Shown: positions 47,644 through 57,886 of the stretch, piece after piece
How the letters are laid out: the number at the start of each line of letters is the position of its first letter
Position numbering within the stretch: the first letter of the stretch is position 1
Origin: Rhodospirillum sp.
GTDB lineage: Bacteria > Pseudomonadota > Alphaproteobacteria > Dongiales > Dongiaceae
Length of the DNA: 64,000 nt
Assembly: GCA_013822765.1 (NCBI GenBank)
Contig: PNKY01000005.1
Coordinates: forward strand, 186,001 to 250,000
Direction: 5' to 3'
The notes under the pieces: model-generated
Told to the model about the DNA's origin: nothing
What the model saw: only the letters and a program-made list of their open reading frames with translations
Database searches by the model: none
Made by a program: the position numbers and the translations under genes

Positions 47644-49011
47644 TTGGTTGCGATTTCGCTCTTCTCATTTGTCGCCTCAACAACACCTGCCTTCGCCCAC
47701 ACCTCCGAGCGTGCGTTCATCCTGCTGCTGCCGACCGGTTACTACCTGCTCGGCGGAGCGCTGGCAGTCGCGGCGTCATTCCTGATCCTGCTGGCGCTGC
47801 CGGCCGAGCGGGTGAAGCGCTGGTGCGAGGCGCGGCTGGCGCTGGCGCAGATCGCAGCGCCGAGCGATACCTGGATCAGCCTCGCCTCCTTTGCCGTGCT
47901 GGTGGTGCTGATCCTTGCGGGCTATCTCGGCAGCCGCGATCCGCTGGACAATCCGCTGCCGTTGACGGTGTGGACGCTATGGTGGATCGGCCTGACGATC
48001 GCCCATGCGTTGTTCGGCAATCTGTGGCGTTATCTCAACCCGTGGGTCGGGCCGTTCCGCCTGCTCCGGCTGCGGCGCGCGCCGTTGCCGTATCATCTTG
48101 GATTCTGGCCTGCCATCCTCGGCCTGCTCGGCTTCGCCTGGTTCGAGCTGATCTATCCGGCGCCCGACGATCCCGCAATCCTGGCGCGGGCGGTCATCGC
48201 CTACAGCGTCGCCACCTGGATCGGCATGGCGCTGTTCGGCGAGCAGGCATGGCTCGCGCGCGCCGAGGCCTTCTCGGTATTCTTCGGACTGATCGCGCGG
48301 GTCGCGCCGCTGCAAGCTGAGGATCATCGGTTGACCATCGGGATAGCCGGACGGCGGCTCGCCGACCTTCCGCCCCTGCCGCCGAGCGGCGTGCTGTTCG
48401 TGCTGCTCACCCTCGCCACCGTGTCGTTCGACGGCCTCAGCAAGACCTTCTGGTGGCTCAGCCTCAACGGCATCAATCCGCTGGAATTTCCCGGCCGCAG
48501 CGCCGTCATGGGCAGCAACAGCATGGGCCTCATCCTGCTTTGGCTCATTCTCGCCGCCGCCTTCCTGGCGTGCCTATGGATCGGCCGGGCGCTCGCCGGA
48601 TTGCGCGGGCCGTTCTGGCCGCATGCCGGCGCCCTCGCCGCCTCCATCCTGCCGATCTCCATCGGCTATCAGTTCGCGCACTACCTGACGGCGCTGCTGG
48701 TGAACGGCCAGTATGCCGCGATCGCCCTCAGCGATCCCTTCGCGCTCGGCTGGTTCGACTCCGAGGACCGGATGCATCGGGTCACGACCTCATTCCTGTC
48801 CAACCACGCCAGCGTGACGCTGATCTGGAACCTGCAGGCCGCCGGCATCGTCATTGGCCACATCGTCGCCGTGCTGGTCGCGCATCACATCACGCTGCGG
48901 CTGGATACAGCTCACCGGACGGCGTTGCTGAGCCAGCTGCCGCTGGCGGTCCTGATGGTGGCCTACACTTTGTTCGGGCTCTGGCTGCTCTCGACGCCGG
49001 CAGCCGGTTGA
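47644..49011 (+). CDS. Polytopic membrane protein of unknown function
   Basis: A protein of about 455 aa with a signal-like start (VAISLFSFVASTTPAFAHTSERAF) and roughly eleven further hydrophobic spans. SDTWISLASFAVLVVLILAG and GFWPAILGLLGFAWFELIYP are examples. Proteins of this sort are sometimes labelled fenitrothion hydrolase-like; I cannot confirm that. The track start at 47503 would translate the repeat, so TTG 47644 just after it is more likely, with the repeat's GGGAGGGAG as ribosome binding site. No clear operon partner. Confidence 0.65.
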   Translation: MVAISLFSFVASTTPAFAHTSERAFILLLPTGYYLLGGALAVAASFLILLALPAERVKRWCEARLALAQIAAPSDTWISLASFAVLVVLILAGYLGSRDPLDNPLPLTVWTLWWIGLTIAHALFGNLWRYLNPWVGPFRLLRLRRAPLPYHLGFWPAILGLLGFAWFELIYPAPDDPAILARAVIAYSVATWIGMALFGEQAWLARAEAFSVFFGLIARVAPLQAEDHRLTIGIAGRRLADLPPLPPSGVLFVLLTLATVSFDGLSKTFWWLSLNGINPLEFPGRSAVMGSNSMGLILLWLILAAAFLACLWIGRALAGLRGPFWPHAGALAASILPISIGYQFAHYLTALLVNGQYAAIALSDPFALGWFDSEDRMHRVTTSFLSNHASVTLIWNLQAAGIVIGHIVAVLVAHHITLRLDTAHRTALLSQLPLAVLMVAYTLFGLWLLSTPAAG

Positions 49012-49033
49012 GTTTTGGCTGCCCCATGATAAA

Positions 49034-49047
49034 GTTCGTATACGAAC
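49034..49047. promoter_or_regulatory. Candidate operator upstream of the Liv-type ABC operon
   Basis: GTTCGTATACGAAC is a perfect 14-bp palindrome, 70 bp before the binding-protein ATG. No regulator gene is adjacent, so the factor would be encoded elsewhere. Confidence 0.5.
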
Positions 49048-49117
49048 GATCTACAAAGACGCCGAGCTGGCGCGGCACCGCCTGAACAGGGATCCATTCA
49101 ACTGGGGGAGGCAAGCA

Positions 49118-50431
49118 ATGACTCGTTCCAAGACTCCAAAATCGAGCAAGGGTTTGATCACGCGCCGCGGCGCGCTGAAGGGACTCGCCGCAGTTGCAGG
49201 CGGCGGTGCGGCGCTCGGCCTCGCGCCGGGCTTCGTGCGCTACATCCAGGTCAGCGCCGCCGAGCCGATCAAGATCGGCTTCCAGGCGCATCGCACCGGC
49301 ATCGGAGCCGCCTATGGCCGCTGGTACGAGCGCACCACCAACGCGGCGGTGAAGCTGATCAACGACGGCGGCGGCATCGCCGGCCGGCCGATCGAGCTGA
49401 TCATCGAGGATGACGGCACCGACCCAAAGCGCGGCTCGGAGGTGGTCGAGAAGTTTGCCTCGCAGCACAAGGTCGACGTGACCTTCGGCACCCTGTTTTC
49501 CCACGTCGTGATGGGCTCGGCCCCGCGCGCCGGCGAGTTGAAGATGCCGTACTACGTGGTGAGCGAAGGCCACCACGTCGCGTCCGGCGCCCTGAACCGC
49601 TACACCTTCCAGCCCGGCATCACCGATGTGAAGGCGCAGGTCTCTTCGATGGCGCCGTGGATCGCCGGCAATCTCGGCAAGAAGGTCACCATGATCTTCC
49701 CCGACTACGCCTTCGGCTACGACCATCGCGACTACTTCAGCGCAGCGATCGAGAAGCAGGGCGGCAAAGTGCTGGCGCTCCTCCCGATCCCGGCGACCGA
49801 GACCTCCTACACCAAATATTTCCCGCAAATTCCGAGCGATACCGAGGTGCTCTACCACGTCATGGTAGGACCGGGCGTGCTCACCTTCGTCAAGGAGATG
49901 GGCGAATTCTACGGCTCCAACCGGCCGCAGATCTTCGGCTTCATCGACTCCCTCGAGGCGGTCGACGTGGCGAGCCCCGGCCTGGAGTTCCTCGACGGCA
50001 CCTATTTCTGGGAGGCCTATCCGCGCTACGCCCAGGCCAAGCAGAGCGATGCCGACAAGGCCTACCGTGCGGCCGTCGGCGTCGACAACAACGGCGCCAG
50101 CCTGGAGGATGCCAAGGACGTCGCCACCTACTCCCACATGTTCGGCTGCTGGGAGACGCTCTACATCATCAAGGAAGCGATCGAGGCCAGCGGCTACCAA
50201 TCCGCCGCCGACAAGGCGAAGCTGATCGAAGCGACGGAAGCCATGACCGGCTGGAAGGAAGGCAACGAGCATCCGCAGGGCGACAAGACCTTCGTCGGCG
50301 CGATCCACCAGTGCTTCGGCCACCAGTTCATCTCCAAGGTGGCCGGCGGCAAGCTCGAAGTCGCCCACCGCACCGAGATCGCCGACGGCAGCTACGAGCC
50401 GGAGACCGACTACACCAAGATGGCGCTGTAA
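49118..50431 (+). CDS. Branched-chain amino-acid-type ABC substrate-binding protein (LivK-like)
   Basis: A 437-aa type I periplasmic binding protein. A Tat-like leader (ITRRGALKGLAAVAGGGAALGLAPG) is followed by EPIKIGFQAHRTGIGAAYGRWYERTTNAAVKLIND. The middle contains ELIIEDDGTDPKRGSEVVEKF, a family hallmark. Ligands of this class include amino acids, urea, amides and aromatic acids. ATG 49118 has GGGGGAGG in front. The remaining transporter genes follow after a family B repeat. Confidence 0.9.
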   Translation: MTRSKTPKSSKGLITRRGALKGLAAVAGGGAALGLAPGFVRYIQVSAAEPIKIGFQAHRTGIGAAYGRWYERTTNAAVKLINDGGGIAGRPIELIIEDDGTDPKRGSEVVEKFASQHKVDVTFGTLFSHVVMGSAPRAGELKMPYYVVSEGHHVASGALNRYTFQPGITDVKAQVSSMAPWIAGNLGKKVTMIFPDYAFGYDHRDYFSAAIEKQGGKVLALLPIPATETSYTKYFPQIPSDTEVLYHVMVGPGVLTFVKEMGEFYGSNRPQIFGFIDSLEAVDVASPGLEFLDGTYFWEAYPRYAQAKQSDADKAYRAAVGVDNNGASLEDAKDVATYSHMFGCWETLYIIKEAIEASGYQSAADKAKLIEATEAMTGWKEGNEHPQGDKTFVGAIHQCFGHQFISKVAGGKLEVAHRTEIADGSYEPETDYTKMAL

Positions 50432-50461
50432 GAAGCGCCATGCCGACCCCGCCATCGAGTT

Positions 50462-50605
50462 CCCTCCCCCGAGCCGGGGGAGGGTTAGGGTGGGGGCGCC
50501 GGCGCTTCCGATGGACACAGCCTTCGCAGGATAGAACAACCCCCACCCCGCCGACGCATGTCGGCATACACCGACAGGCCCTCCCCCAACTTGGGGGAGG
50601 GAGAT
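50462..50605. repeat. Paired palindromic repeat, family B copy 2
   Basis: The left end is CCCTCCCCCGAGCCGGGGG, the right end CCCTCCCCCAACTTGGGGG plus AGGGAGATT; the inner arms are GGGTGGGGG and CCCCCACCC. It is about 30 bp longer than copy 1 because of a different centre, which includes a small CGACGCATGTCGG palindrome. It ends 7 bp before the livH ATG. Confidence 0.87.
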
Positions 50606-50612
50606 TCCCGTC

Positions 50613-51491
50613 ATGAGTCTCGGGCCCCACCTCCTCCTTGCCCTGATGGAAGGCACCGTCGCCGCGTTCGTGCTGGCGTTGACGGCGCTGGGGCTGGCGC
50701 TGGTGTTCGGGGTCATGCGCATCGTCAACGTGGCGCATGGCGAGTTCTTCATGCTGGGCGCGGTGTTCGCCTGGGCGTTCGCGCACCTGATCGGCAACCC
50801 GGCGCTCGGCTTCCTGGTAGCGATGATCGCCAGCCCGCTGATCGTCGGCGGTGCAGCGCTGGCAATCGACCGGGTGATCCTACGGCGATTCAACTACCAG
50901 CCCGAGGCGACCATCGTCGCCACCATCGGCCTGCTCTACATCATCCAGCAACTGGTGCTCGTATTCTACGGCCCCGATGCGCGCTCGGTCGAGGCGCCGA
51001 TCAATTTCCGCATCCAGCTGCCGTGGTTCGGCTATTCCGGTTACAAGGTCGTGGTGGCGGTAGTCGCCGCCTTGCTGCTGCTCGCCACCTGGTACGGCAT
51101 CGCCAAGACCAGGATCGGCCTCATCATGCGCGCGACCCAGTTCGACAGCGAGACCGCCCAGGCCTTCGGCATTCCGGTGGACCGGGTCTATGCCGCGGTG
51201 TTCGCAATCGGTGCCATGCTCGCGGCCGTCGCCGGGGTGTTGATCGTGCCGATCAAGCAGGCCTATTACCTGATGGGCCTAGACCCGCTGCTGCTGTCCT
51301 TCATCGTCGTTATCATCGGCGGCCTGGGCAGCCTGCGCGGCGCGGTGATCGCGGCCTTTGTCATCGGAATCAGCGACGGCGTGATCTCGGTGTTCTTCTC
51401 ACCCAACCTGTCGAAGATCCTGGCGACCCTGCTGGTGGCGCTGGTGCTGATCTTCCGGCCGGAAGGCCTGTTCGGCGGAAAGGCGCGCTGA
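50613..51491 (+). CDS. livH: Branched-chain-type ABC permease (LivH-like)
   Basis: A 292-aa inner-membrane permease. The N-terminal LALMEGTVAAFVLALTALGLALVFGVMRIVNVAHGEFFMLGA is the LivH signature. The C-terminal SFIVVIIGGLGSLRGAVIAAFVIG is also typical. ATG 50613 takes its Shine-Dalgarno, GGGAGGGAG, from the repeat just upstream. The stop overlaps the livM start by one base (TGATG). Confidence 0.93.
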   Translation: MSLGPHLLLALMEGTVAAFVLALTALGLALVFGVMRIVNVAHGEFFMLGAVFAWAFAHLIGNPALGFLVAMIASPLIVGGAALAIDRVILRRFNYQPEATIVATIGLLYIIQQLVLVFYGPDARSVEAPINFRIQLPWFGYSGYKVVVAVVAALLLLATWYGIAKTRIGLIMRATQFDSETAQAFGIPVDRVYAAVFAIGAMLAAVAGVLIVPIKQAYYLMGLDPLLLSFIVVIIGGLGSLRGAVIAAFVIGISDGVISVFFSPNLSKILATLLVALVLIFRPEGLFGGKAR

Positions 51492-52428
51492 TGGACCGTC
51501 ACCGCTCCCTCGCGTTCCACGGCGGCGCCGTCGCGGTGCTGTTCCTGCTGCAGTTCGTGCTGCCGCCCTATCACCACACCAACTTCACCAGCATCATGGT
51601 GCTGGCGACCTACGGCATCGGCTACAACATCCTGATCGGCTATACTGGCCTGCTCAGCCTCGGCCACGCCATGTTCTTCGCCGCCGGGCTCTACGCCGCC
51701 GGCCTCACCGTGCACTATTTCGGCATCGATCCAGTCAGCGCCTTCCTCCTCGGCGCGCTGGCCGCGCTGGTGTTCGCGACGGCGGTCGGGCTGCTCGCGC
51801 TACGCACCATCGGTGTCTCGTTCATGATCGTCACCATGATGTTCGCGCAGGCCTGCTTCCTGCTCATCCTCTATTTCAACGAGGTGACGCGCGGCGACGA
51901 AGGGATCGTGCTGAGCGAAGCAGCGCGGCAGGTCGGCAGCCTCAGCCTGACCAATCCGACCGTGCGCTACAACCTCGCCCTTGCCTTGTTCGCCGGTGTA
52001 CTCGTCCTGTGCCTTGTACTGATCCGCTCGCGCGTCGGCCGCGTTCTGATCGCGATCCGCGAGAACGAGGATCGGGTCAAGATGCTGGGCTATCACACCT
52101 TCCGCTACAAGCTGCTGGCGATGGCGCTATCCGGGCTGCTGTCGGGCGCGGCCGGCGCGTCGTACGCGCTGATGTTCGGCTATGTCGGCGCGACCTTCGC
52201 CTCGATCGAATATTCGATCTTCGCCCTGCTGTGGGTGCTGCTGGGCGGCGCGGGCACCGTCCTCGGCCCGATCGTCGGCGCCTTGCTCATGTTCTATCTG
52301 GTCGAGTGGACCGGCGAGGTCACGCAGAGCTACCGGATCGTGGTCGGCGCCGCGCTGGTGCTGCTCACCTTGTTCTTCCCCAAGGGCATCCTCGGCACAC
52401 TGCGCGAGAAGCGCCTCAGGTGGCTGCC

Positions 52429-52432
<4 letters not shown>
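51491..52432 (+). CDS. livM: Branched-chain-type ABC permease (LivM-like)
   Basis: A 313-aa second permease. It has YNILIGYTGLLSLGHAMFFAAGLYAAGL, the LivM hallmark SLGHA, and a C-terminal WVLLGGAGTVLGPIVGALLMFYLVEW. RVGRVLIAIRENEDRVKMLGYH is the ATPase-coupling loop. The stop overlaps the GTG start of livG by three bases (GTGA). Confidence 0.93.
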
Positions 52433-53162
<730 letters not shown>

Positions 53163-53163
<1 letters not shown>

Positions 53164-53894
53164 TGCTGCGGATCGAGGGCCTCAACTGCTTCTATGGCAA
53201 CGTGCAGGTGCTGCGCGACTTCGCGCTCGAGCTGAAGCAGGGCGAGGTGCTGTGCCTGCTCGGCCGCAACGGCGCCGGCAAGACCACCTTGCTCAAGGCG
53301 ATCATGGGTCTGGTGCGGCCGCGCTCCGGTCGCGTGGTGCTGGACGGCACCGACCTCGCCGCCCTGCCCGCCCACGCGGTGCCAAAGCAGGGCATCGGAT
53401 ATTGTCCCCAAGGCCGGCGGCTGTTCTCGGACCTCACGGTCGAAGAGAACCTGCAGGTCGGCCTGATGACGCGGAATCGCGGTCCTGAGACGTTGGGCCG
53501 GGTGCTTGGCCTATTTCCGGTGCTGCAGCAGCGCATGCGCCAACGCGCCGGCACGCTCAGCGGCGGCGAGCAGCAGATGCTGGCGACGGCCCGCGCCCTG
53601 TGCCTGGAACCCAAGGCGCTGCTGCTGGATGAACCGACGGAGGGCTTGATGCCGAGCGCCATCGCCACCATCCTCAACACGGTCAAGCAGCTGAAAAGCC
53701 AGGGCGTTGCCACCATCCTGGTGGAGCAGCGAGTCGAGGCGGCCCTGTCTGTCGCCGACCGCATACTGTTCATCGAGAACGGCCGCAGCTGCGACATTGC
53801 AACGCCCGATATGTTGCGCGCCGACCCCAGGCTGTTGCATCACTATGTCGGGGTCGGGCTAAGGCGCGAGAAAATGGGAGTACAAACATCTTGA
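53163..53894 (+). CDS. livF: Branched-chain-type ABC ATP-binding protein (LivF-like)
   Basis: A 243-aa ATPase. LNCFYGNVQVLRDFALEL precedes Walker A GRNGAGKTT. YCPQGRRLFSDLTVEENL is the Q-loop region, LSGGEQQMLATARAL the signature, and LLLDEPTEGLMPSA Walker B. LVEQRVEAALSVADR replaces the H-loop His with Gln as in other LivF proteins. The stop overlaps the TTG start of the serine hydrolase gene (TTGA). Confidence 0.94.
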
Positions 53895-55072
53895 ACGACG
53901 GAACGGCAACACAAACTGCTGGCGTCACGCTTGCCAACTGGCGCCTGCCGCCGTGGAACTGCTACGCCTTTCATCACATCGCGGAGGTGCTGCCGGTATC
54001 GCGCGTCAGCCATGAGCCGGCGCGCGTCTCGGCCTGGTCGCAGGCGCCGCGCGCGATCGGCGAGGTCGCATTCAACGCATCGGACGGCACGACCTGGACG
54101 GTCGACCGACTGCTGCCGCACACCGCAACTGACGGATTCCTGGTGCTGCACAGGGGCCGGCTCGCTTTCGAATGGTATGGTAACGGCCTCAAGCCCACCG
54201 ATCCCCACATCGTGTTCTCGGTCAGCAAGTCGATCACCGGCATCCTGGCCGGCATCCTCGCGGAGCGCGGGCAACTCGATCCCGACGCGCCGGTCACGCG
54301 CTACATCCCGGAAGCGGCCGGCTCGGTCTATGGCGACTGCACGGTGCGCCACGTGCTGGACATGAGCGTCGGCATCGCGTTCGTGGAGAACTATCTCGAC
54401 ACCACCGGCGACTTCGCGCGCTACCGCGCGGCGACCGGCTGGAATCCGGTCGACAACCCAGCGCTCGCCAGCGACCTTCGCAGCTTCCTCGTCACGCTGC
54501 GCCGGGACGAGAACCCGCACGGCGCGAAGTTCCACTACGTCTCGCCCAATTCCGACCTGCTGGGCTGGATCCTGGAGCGTGCCGGCGGCGCGCCATACGC
54601 CAGGCTGCTGAGCGACCTGATCTGGAGGAAGCTCGGCGCCGAGGCCGATGCCCATGTGACGATCGACAAGCTGGGCGCGGCGCGCTCCGCCGGCGGCATC
54701 TGCGTCGTGCTGCGCGACCTCGCCCGCGTCGGCGAGATGGTGCGAAACTTCGGCCGCGCCGGCGGCAAGCAGATCGTGCCGCGCGGGTGGATCGAGGACA
54801 TCCTCAACAACGGCGACCAGCGCGCCTGGCTGGCACAGCCGACGGCGGCGAAGTTCCTGCCCAACGGGCGCTATCGCAGCCAGTGGTACATGATCGGCAA
54901 CTCCAGCGGTGCGCATTGCGCCGTCGGCATCCACGGCCAATGGATCTACATCGATCCCGCCGCCGAGATGGTGATCGCCAAGTTGTCCTCCCAGCCGCTG
55001 CCGCTCGACGAAGGGATCGACTACCTGCTGCTGGCGGCGTTCGACGCCATCGCCCAATCCCTCCGCGCCTGA
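53891..55072 (+). CDS. Serine hydrolase, class C beta-lactamase fold (NylB-like)
   Basis: A 393-aa cytosolic hydrolase with no signal peptide. The nucleophile motif SxxK is in IVFSVSKSITGILAG. A conserved Tyr is in KFHYVSPNSDLLGWILE. AVGIHGQWIYIDPAAEMVIAKLSS is the third motif region, where the usual KTG reads HGQ as in NylB-type 6-aminohexanoate-oligomer hydrolases. It may hydrolyse an amide or ester imported by the Liv transporter. The start TTG 53891 overlaps livF and follows GGGAG. Confidence 0.88.
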   Translation: MNDGTATQTAGVTLANWRLPPWNCYAFHHIAEVLPVSRVSHEPARVSAWSQAPRAIGEVAFNASDGTTWTVDRLLPHTATDGFLVLHRGRLAFEWYGNGLKPTDPHIVFSVSKSITGILAGILAERGQLDPDAPVTRYIPEAAGSVYGDCTVRHVLDMSVGIAFVENYLDTTGDFARYRAATGWNPVDNPALASDLRSFLVTLRRDENPHGAKFHYVSPNSDLLGWILERAGGAPYARLLSDLIWRKLGAEADAHVTIDKLGAARSAGGICVVLRDLARVGEMVRNFGRAGGKQIVPRGWIEDILNNGDQRAWLAQPTAAKFLPNGRYRSQWYMIGNSSGAHCAVGIHGQWIYIDPAAEMVIAKLSSQPLPLDEGIDYLLLAAFDAIAQSLRA

Positions 55073-55078
55073 GGAGCC

Positions 55079-55795
55079 GTGCCGCTCAACAAGAAGCCGA
55101 TGGTCTTGACCGCCGAGCTGGTCGCCCGGGTGGAACGGACGGAGCGCGACACCTCGCCTGAGCCGGGGCTCTCGCCCCTCAACGACGCGGATTATGACGG
55201 CATCGCCGAGGGACTGCTGAGGCAGTACAGCCCGACCACGTTCTGGCTGTTCGCCTATGGCTCGCTGATCTGGAAGCCGGATTTCACGTCGCTCGAGCAT
55301 CGGCGCGGCATCGCCTACGGGTGGCACCGGTCCTTTTGCCTGGAGCTGAAATCGTGGCGCGGCACGCCGGAGGTGCCGGGACTGATGCTGGCGCTCGATC
55401 GCGGCGGCCGATGCGAGGGCGTGGTCTATCGCCTGCCCGACAACGACCATCACGATCAACTGCGCCGCCTGCTGCGACGCGAGCTCGGCTATCGCGAGGA
55501 CGTGCCGGCCACGCGCTGGATCAAGGTGCGGACCGATACGGAGACTGTGCGGGCGTTGGCGTTCTATGCCGCCCCGCGCGGCAGCGACTATTTGGGCAAG
55601 CGGGCGCCGCAGGAGGTGGCACAGATCCTCGCTTGCGCCGCCGGCCACATGGGCTCGTGCGCCATGTATCTCTACCAGACGGTCGCCAAGCTGGAGGAGC
55701 ACGGCATCCACGACCGCCATCTGTGGCATCTGCAGGAACTGGTGGCAGCAGAAATCGCGGCCATGGCCGCGACCGACACGGGCAAGAGGGCCTAG
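55079..55795 (+). CDS. chaC: Gamma-glutamylcyclotransferase, ChaC family
   Basis: A 238-aa ChaC protein. The substrate-binding loop is FAYGSLIWKPDF. GRCEGVVYRL and RRLLRRELGYRED follow; the Glu in RRELGY matches the family's catalytic Glu. The fold cleaves gamma-glutamyl amides, in eukaryotes glutathione, to 5-oxoproline. GTG 55079 lies 6 bp after the hydrolase stop, so it is the sixth consecutive gene of the transport operon. A gamma-glutamyl or related amide substrate for the whole operon is a reasonable inference. Confidence 0.9.
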   Translation: MPLNKKPMVLTAELVARVERTERDTSPEPGLSPLNDADYDGIAEGLLRQYSPTTFWLFAYGSLIWKPDFTSLEHRRGIAYGWHRSFCLELKSWRGTPEVPGLMLALDRGGRCEGVVYRLPDNDHHDQLRRLLRRELGYREDVPATRWIKVRTDTETVRALAFYAAPRGSDYLGKRAPQEVAQILACAAGHMGSCAMYLYQTVAKLEEHGIHDRHLWHLQELVAAEIAAMAATDTGKRA

Positions 55796-55842
55796 AGAAT
55801 CGCGGCGGACCTTGTGTATGGTGATGCCTTCACGGCGCCGGG

Positions 55843-56946
55843 ATGCGCGGCATGGGCTCGATCTTCAACATCGTCGGATGCAGTGTCGCCCTGCTGTGCC
55901 ATTTCGCCGGCAATCCGACAGCTCATCCAAAATTCCGAGGGCTGCACCACCTTCTGCTCAACGGCCTGCGTGGCATGCCGCGCACCGTCGCGCTGCGGAA
56001 CCTGCGTCCGAACGAGGGACACTGCTACACCTTTACCGTCGATGACGACCTGCCCGACGATTCCACTGCATCCTCCACCATCGTGCTGTTCGAGGACGGC
56101 AAGTCGCTGCCGCGGTGGCATTGCCGCAGCGGCAAGACCATCGCCACCGAAGGACGCGGCACGTATATGCATGTCGGCTCGACCATCTATTTCGCGACGT
56201 CGGACAACAGCTCGCCGCTGACCAACGGTCGCAAATACACCGCGATGCACACCTTGACGTCGGATCCGGCGGTCTTCGTCCGCCTCATGAAATGGCAGAA
56301 GGCGACGAACGCCACCGGCGCGGCGCGGCTGTTCGAGATGCTACAGATCCTGTGGCCCGGGCATTTCGGCTATGCCGCTGTGTCCGGGACCGGCCCCGAT
56401 GTGATCCTGTCAGACGTACGTTTTGCGATCGACCAGGAGGCGCAGATGCGCCTTGCGGCGCGCTCGCTTTCAGCGCGACCGGTCGCTGGAACCGCCGGCC
56501 AGTGGGACTTCGAGATCACTGCATTGGCGCCTGTGGTGTCACCGAGCGAGCATTGGTCGCTGCGGGGGCGCGTCGATCTTGCGCCGACCGCCGAAACGCT
56601 TCTGTTGTCGCTCGGGATCGATGGTCCCGGCGGGTTTATCCTGTCGCTCGATCACACGACCCCCGGCACGTTCACCGCGACGTTCGGCAAGCTGGGTGCG
56701 ATCAGGGCGATGCTGCTGGCCGAACTCGGTGACATCGCGCTGGAGCGGTGGACAAGCACGATGGCGCGGCTCGCCACCGCGCCGCTGTCCGACGGCGGGT
56801 TCGGCCTGGCGCTGGACCAGCAGGGCGCGGATGCCCTGGCGCACATTCTTTCGGACCGTGCGAGCGCGCAAGCGCATGAGCTGGCGGTCCACACGACGAC
56901 CGGCGGGCGACAGGCCGTGCTGAAGCAGGTGGCGCATGGCGACTGA
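55843..56946 (+). CDS. Unrecognised 367-aa protein
   Basis: I do not recognise the family. The N-terminal half contains TIVLFEDGKSLPRWHCRSG and STIYFATSDNSSPLTNGRKYT, a well-organised beta-rich segment of the kind seen near polysaccharide or methyltransferase genes. The C-terminal half is alternating beta/alpha with FILSLDHTTPGTF. There is no signal peptide or membrane span. Codon usage is like the neighbours. Its last 11 bp overlap the methyltransferase start, so the two are coupled. The Shine-Dalgarno of ATG 55843 is weak. Confidence 0.7.
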   Translation: MRGMGSIFNIVGCSVALLCHFAGNPTAHPKFRGLHHLLLNGLRGMPRTVALRNLRPNEGHCYTFTVDDDLPDDSTASSTIVLFEDGKSLPRWHCRSGKTIATEGRGTYMHVGSTIYFATSDNSSPLTNGRKYTAMHTLTSDPAVFVRLMKWQKATNATGAARLFEMLQILWPGHFGYAAVSGTGPDVILSDVRFAIDQEAQMRLAARSLSARPVAGTAGQWDFEITALAPVVSPSEHWSLRGRVDLAPTAETLLLSLGIDGPGGFILSLDHTTPGTFTATFGKLGAIRAMLLAELGDIALERWTSTMARLATAPLSDGGFGLALDQQGADALAHILSDRASAQAHELAVHTTTGGRQAVLKQVAHGD

Positions 56947-57886
56947 CCTGGCCGCCGGTCTCGAGCAGGCATTCGGCAAGAGGGTTTCCGCGCGCCTGCA
57001 GGACTTCCTGTGTGAGCGCCTGGCGCCCGGCCTGCTGAACGCCGATGCTTCCCAGCTTGCGCTCGCCGACGGCCAGTCCGCGCGGATCGTCAATCATGTC
57101 CCGCGGTTCGTGCCGCACGACCACTATGCAGGGTCCTTCTCGTTCCAGTGGGACACCTATCAGGCGACGCAGCTCGACAGCGCGCAGAACTCCACCCTCA
57201 CCATGGACGAACTATACAACAAAGCATCCCTGACCCCCGAACTGGTCAGGGGCAAGGTCCTGCTCGATGCCGGCGTGGGCACCGGCCGGCATTCGGAAGT
57301 GTTCGCGCAATGGGGCGCCGAAGTCGTCGGCATCGACCTCAGCACCAGCGTCGACGTCGCGTACGGGAACTTGCGGCGCTTCGAGAACGCTATGGTGCTT
57401 CAGGCCAATATCGGGAACCTGCCGTTCAAGCCAAACAGCTTCGACATCATCAGCTCGATCGGCGTCCTGCATCACACACCGGACACCAAGGAGTACACCA
57501 GCAAGCTGGTGCCGCTGCTGAAGGACGGCGGCATGCTGACCATCTGGCTCTATTCGCTGAATTTCAGCCGGCGAAAGCAATGGATCCCGATGACGTCGAC
57601 CTTGCCCCACGACGCCTTCCACGACTGGTGCGAGTGGATCGTCCGGTGGCAGCGGGCCCAGCCGGAGAATCCATGGTTCAGGGCCGTCAGCATGCTGATG
57701 CCGTTCCGCTCCGACCATCCGACTTTCGAGCGCGCCGTGCTGGCTCTGTTCGACGGCTATACGCCGGTCTATCACGGCGTCCATGCGCCGGACGAAGTGG
57801 TCAAATGGTTCGAGGAGTTCGGCTTGACCGACATCAAGCTGGGAGCGACCGAAACCTCGGTTTCCGGCCGGAAACCGGTACGCTGA
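56936..57886 (+). CDS. Class I SAM-dependent methyltransferase
   Basis: A 316-aa methyltransferase. A lead-in (VNHVPRFVPHDHYAGSFSFQWDTY) resembles the N-terminal part of glycan- or ubiquinone-type methyltransferases. Motif I is LLDAGVGTGRHSEVFAQWG, then VVGIDLS and FDIISSIGVLHHTPD (post II). It methylates a small molecule or glycan, identity unknown. The start lies within the end of the unrecognised gene upstream, suggesting a shared function. Confidence 0.85.
   Translation: MATDLAAGLEQAFGKRVSARLQDFLCERLAPGLLNADASQLALADGQSARIVNHVPRFVPHDHYAGSFSFQWDTYQATQLDSAQNSTLTMDELYNKASLTPELVRGKVLLDAGVGTGRHSEVFAQWGAEVVGIDLSTSVDVAYGNLRRFENAMVLQANIGNLPFKPNSFDIISSIGVLHHTPDTKEYTSKLVPLLKDGGMLTIWLYSLNFSRRKQWIPMTSTLPHDAFHDWCEWIVRWQRAQPENPWFRAVSMLMPFRSDHPTFERAVLALFDGYTPVYHGVHAPDEVVKWFEEFGLTDIKLGATETSVSGRKPVR

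Noticed and set aside
47527-50605. Family B repeats as CRISPR repeats
   Set aside because: There are only two copies almost 3 kb apart, with paired palindromes and no spacer array or cas genes.
53843-55729. 628-aa minus-strand ORF
   Set aside because: Antisense to the serine hydrolase and ChaC genes. It is a long open frame caused by high G+C.
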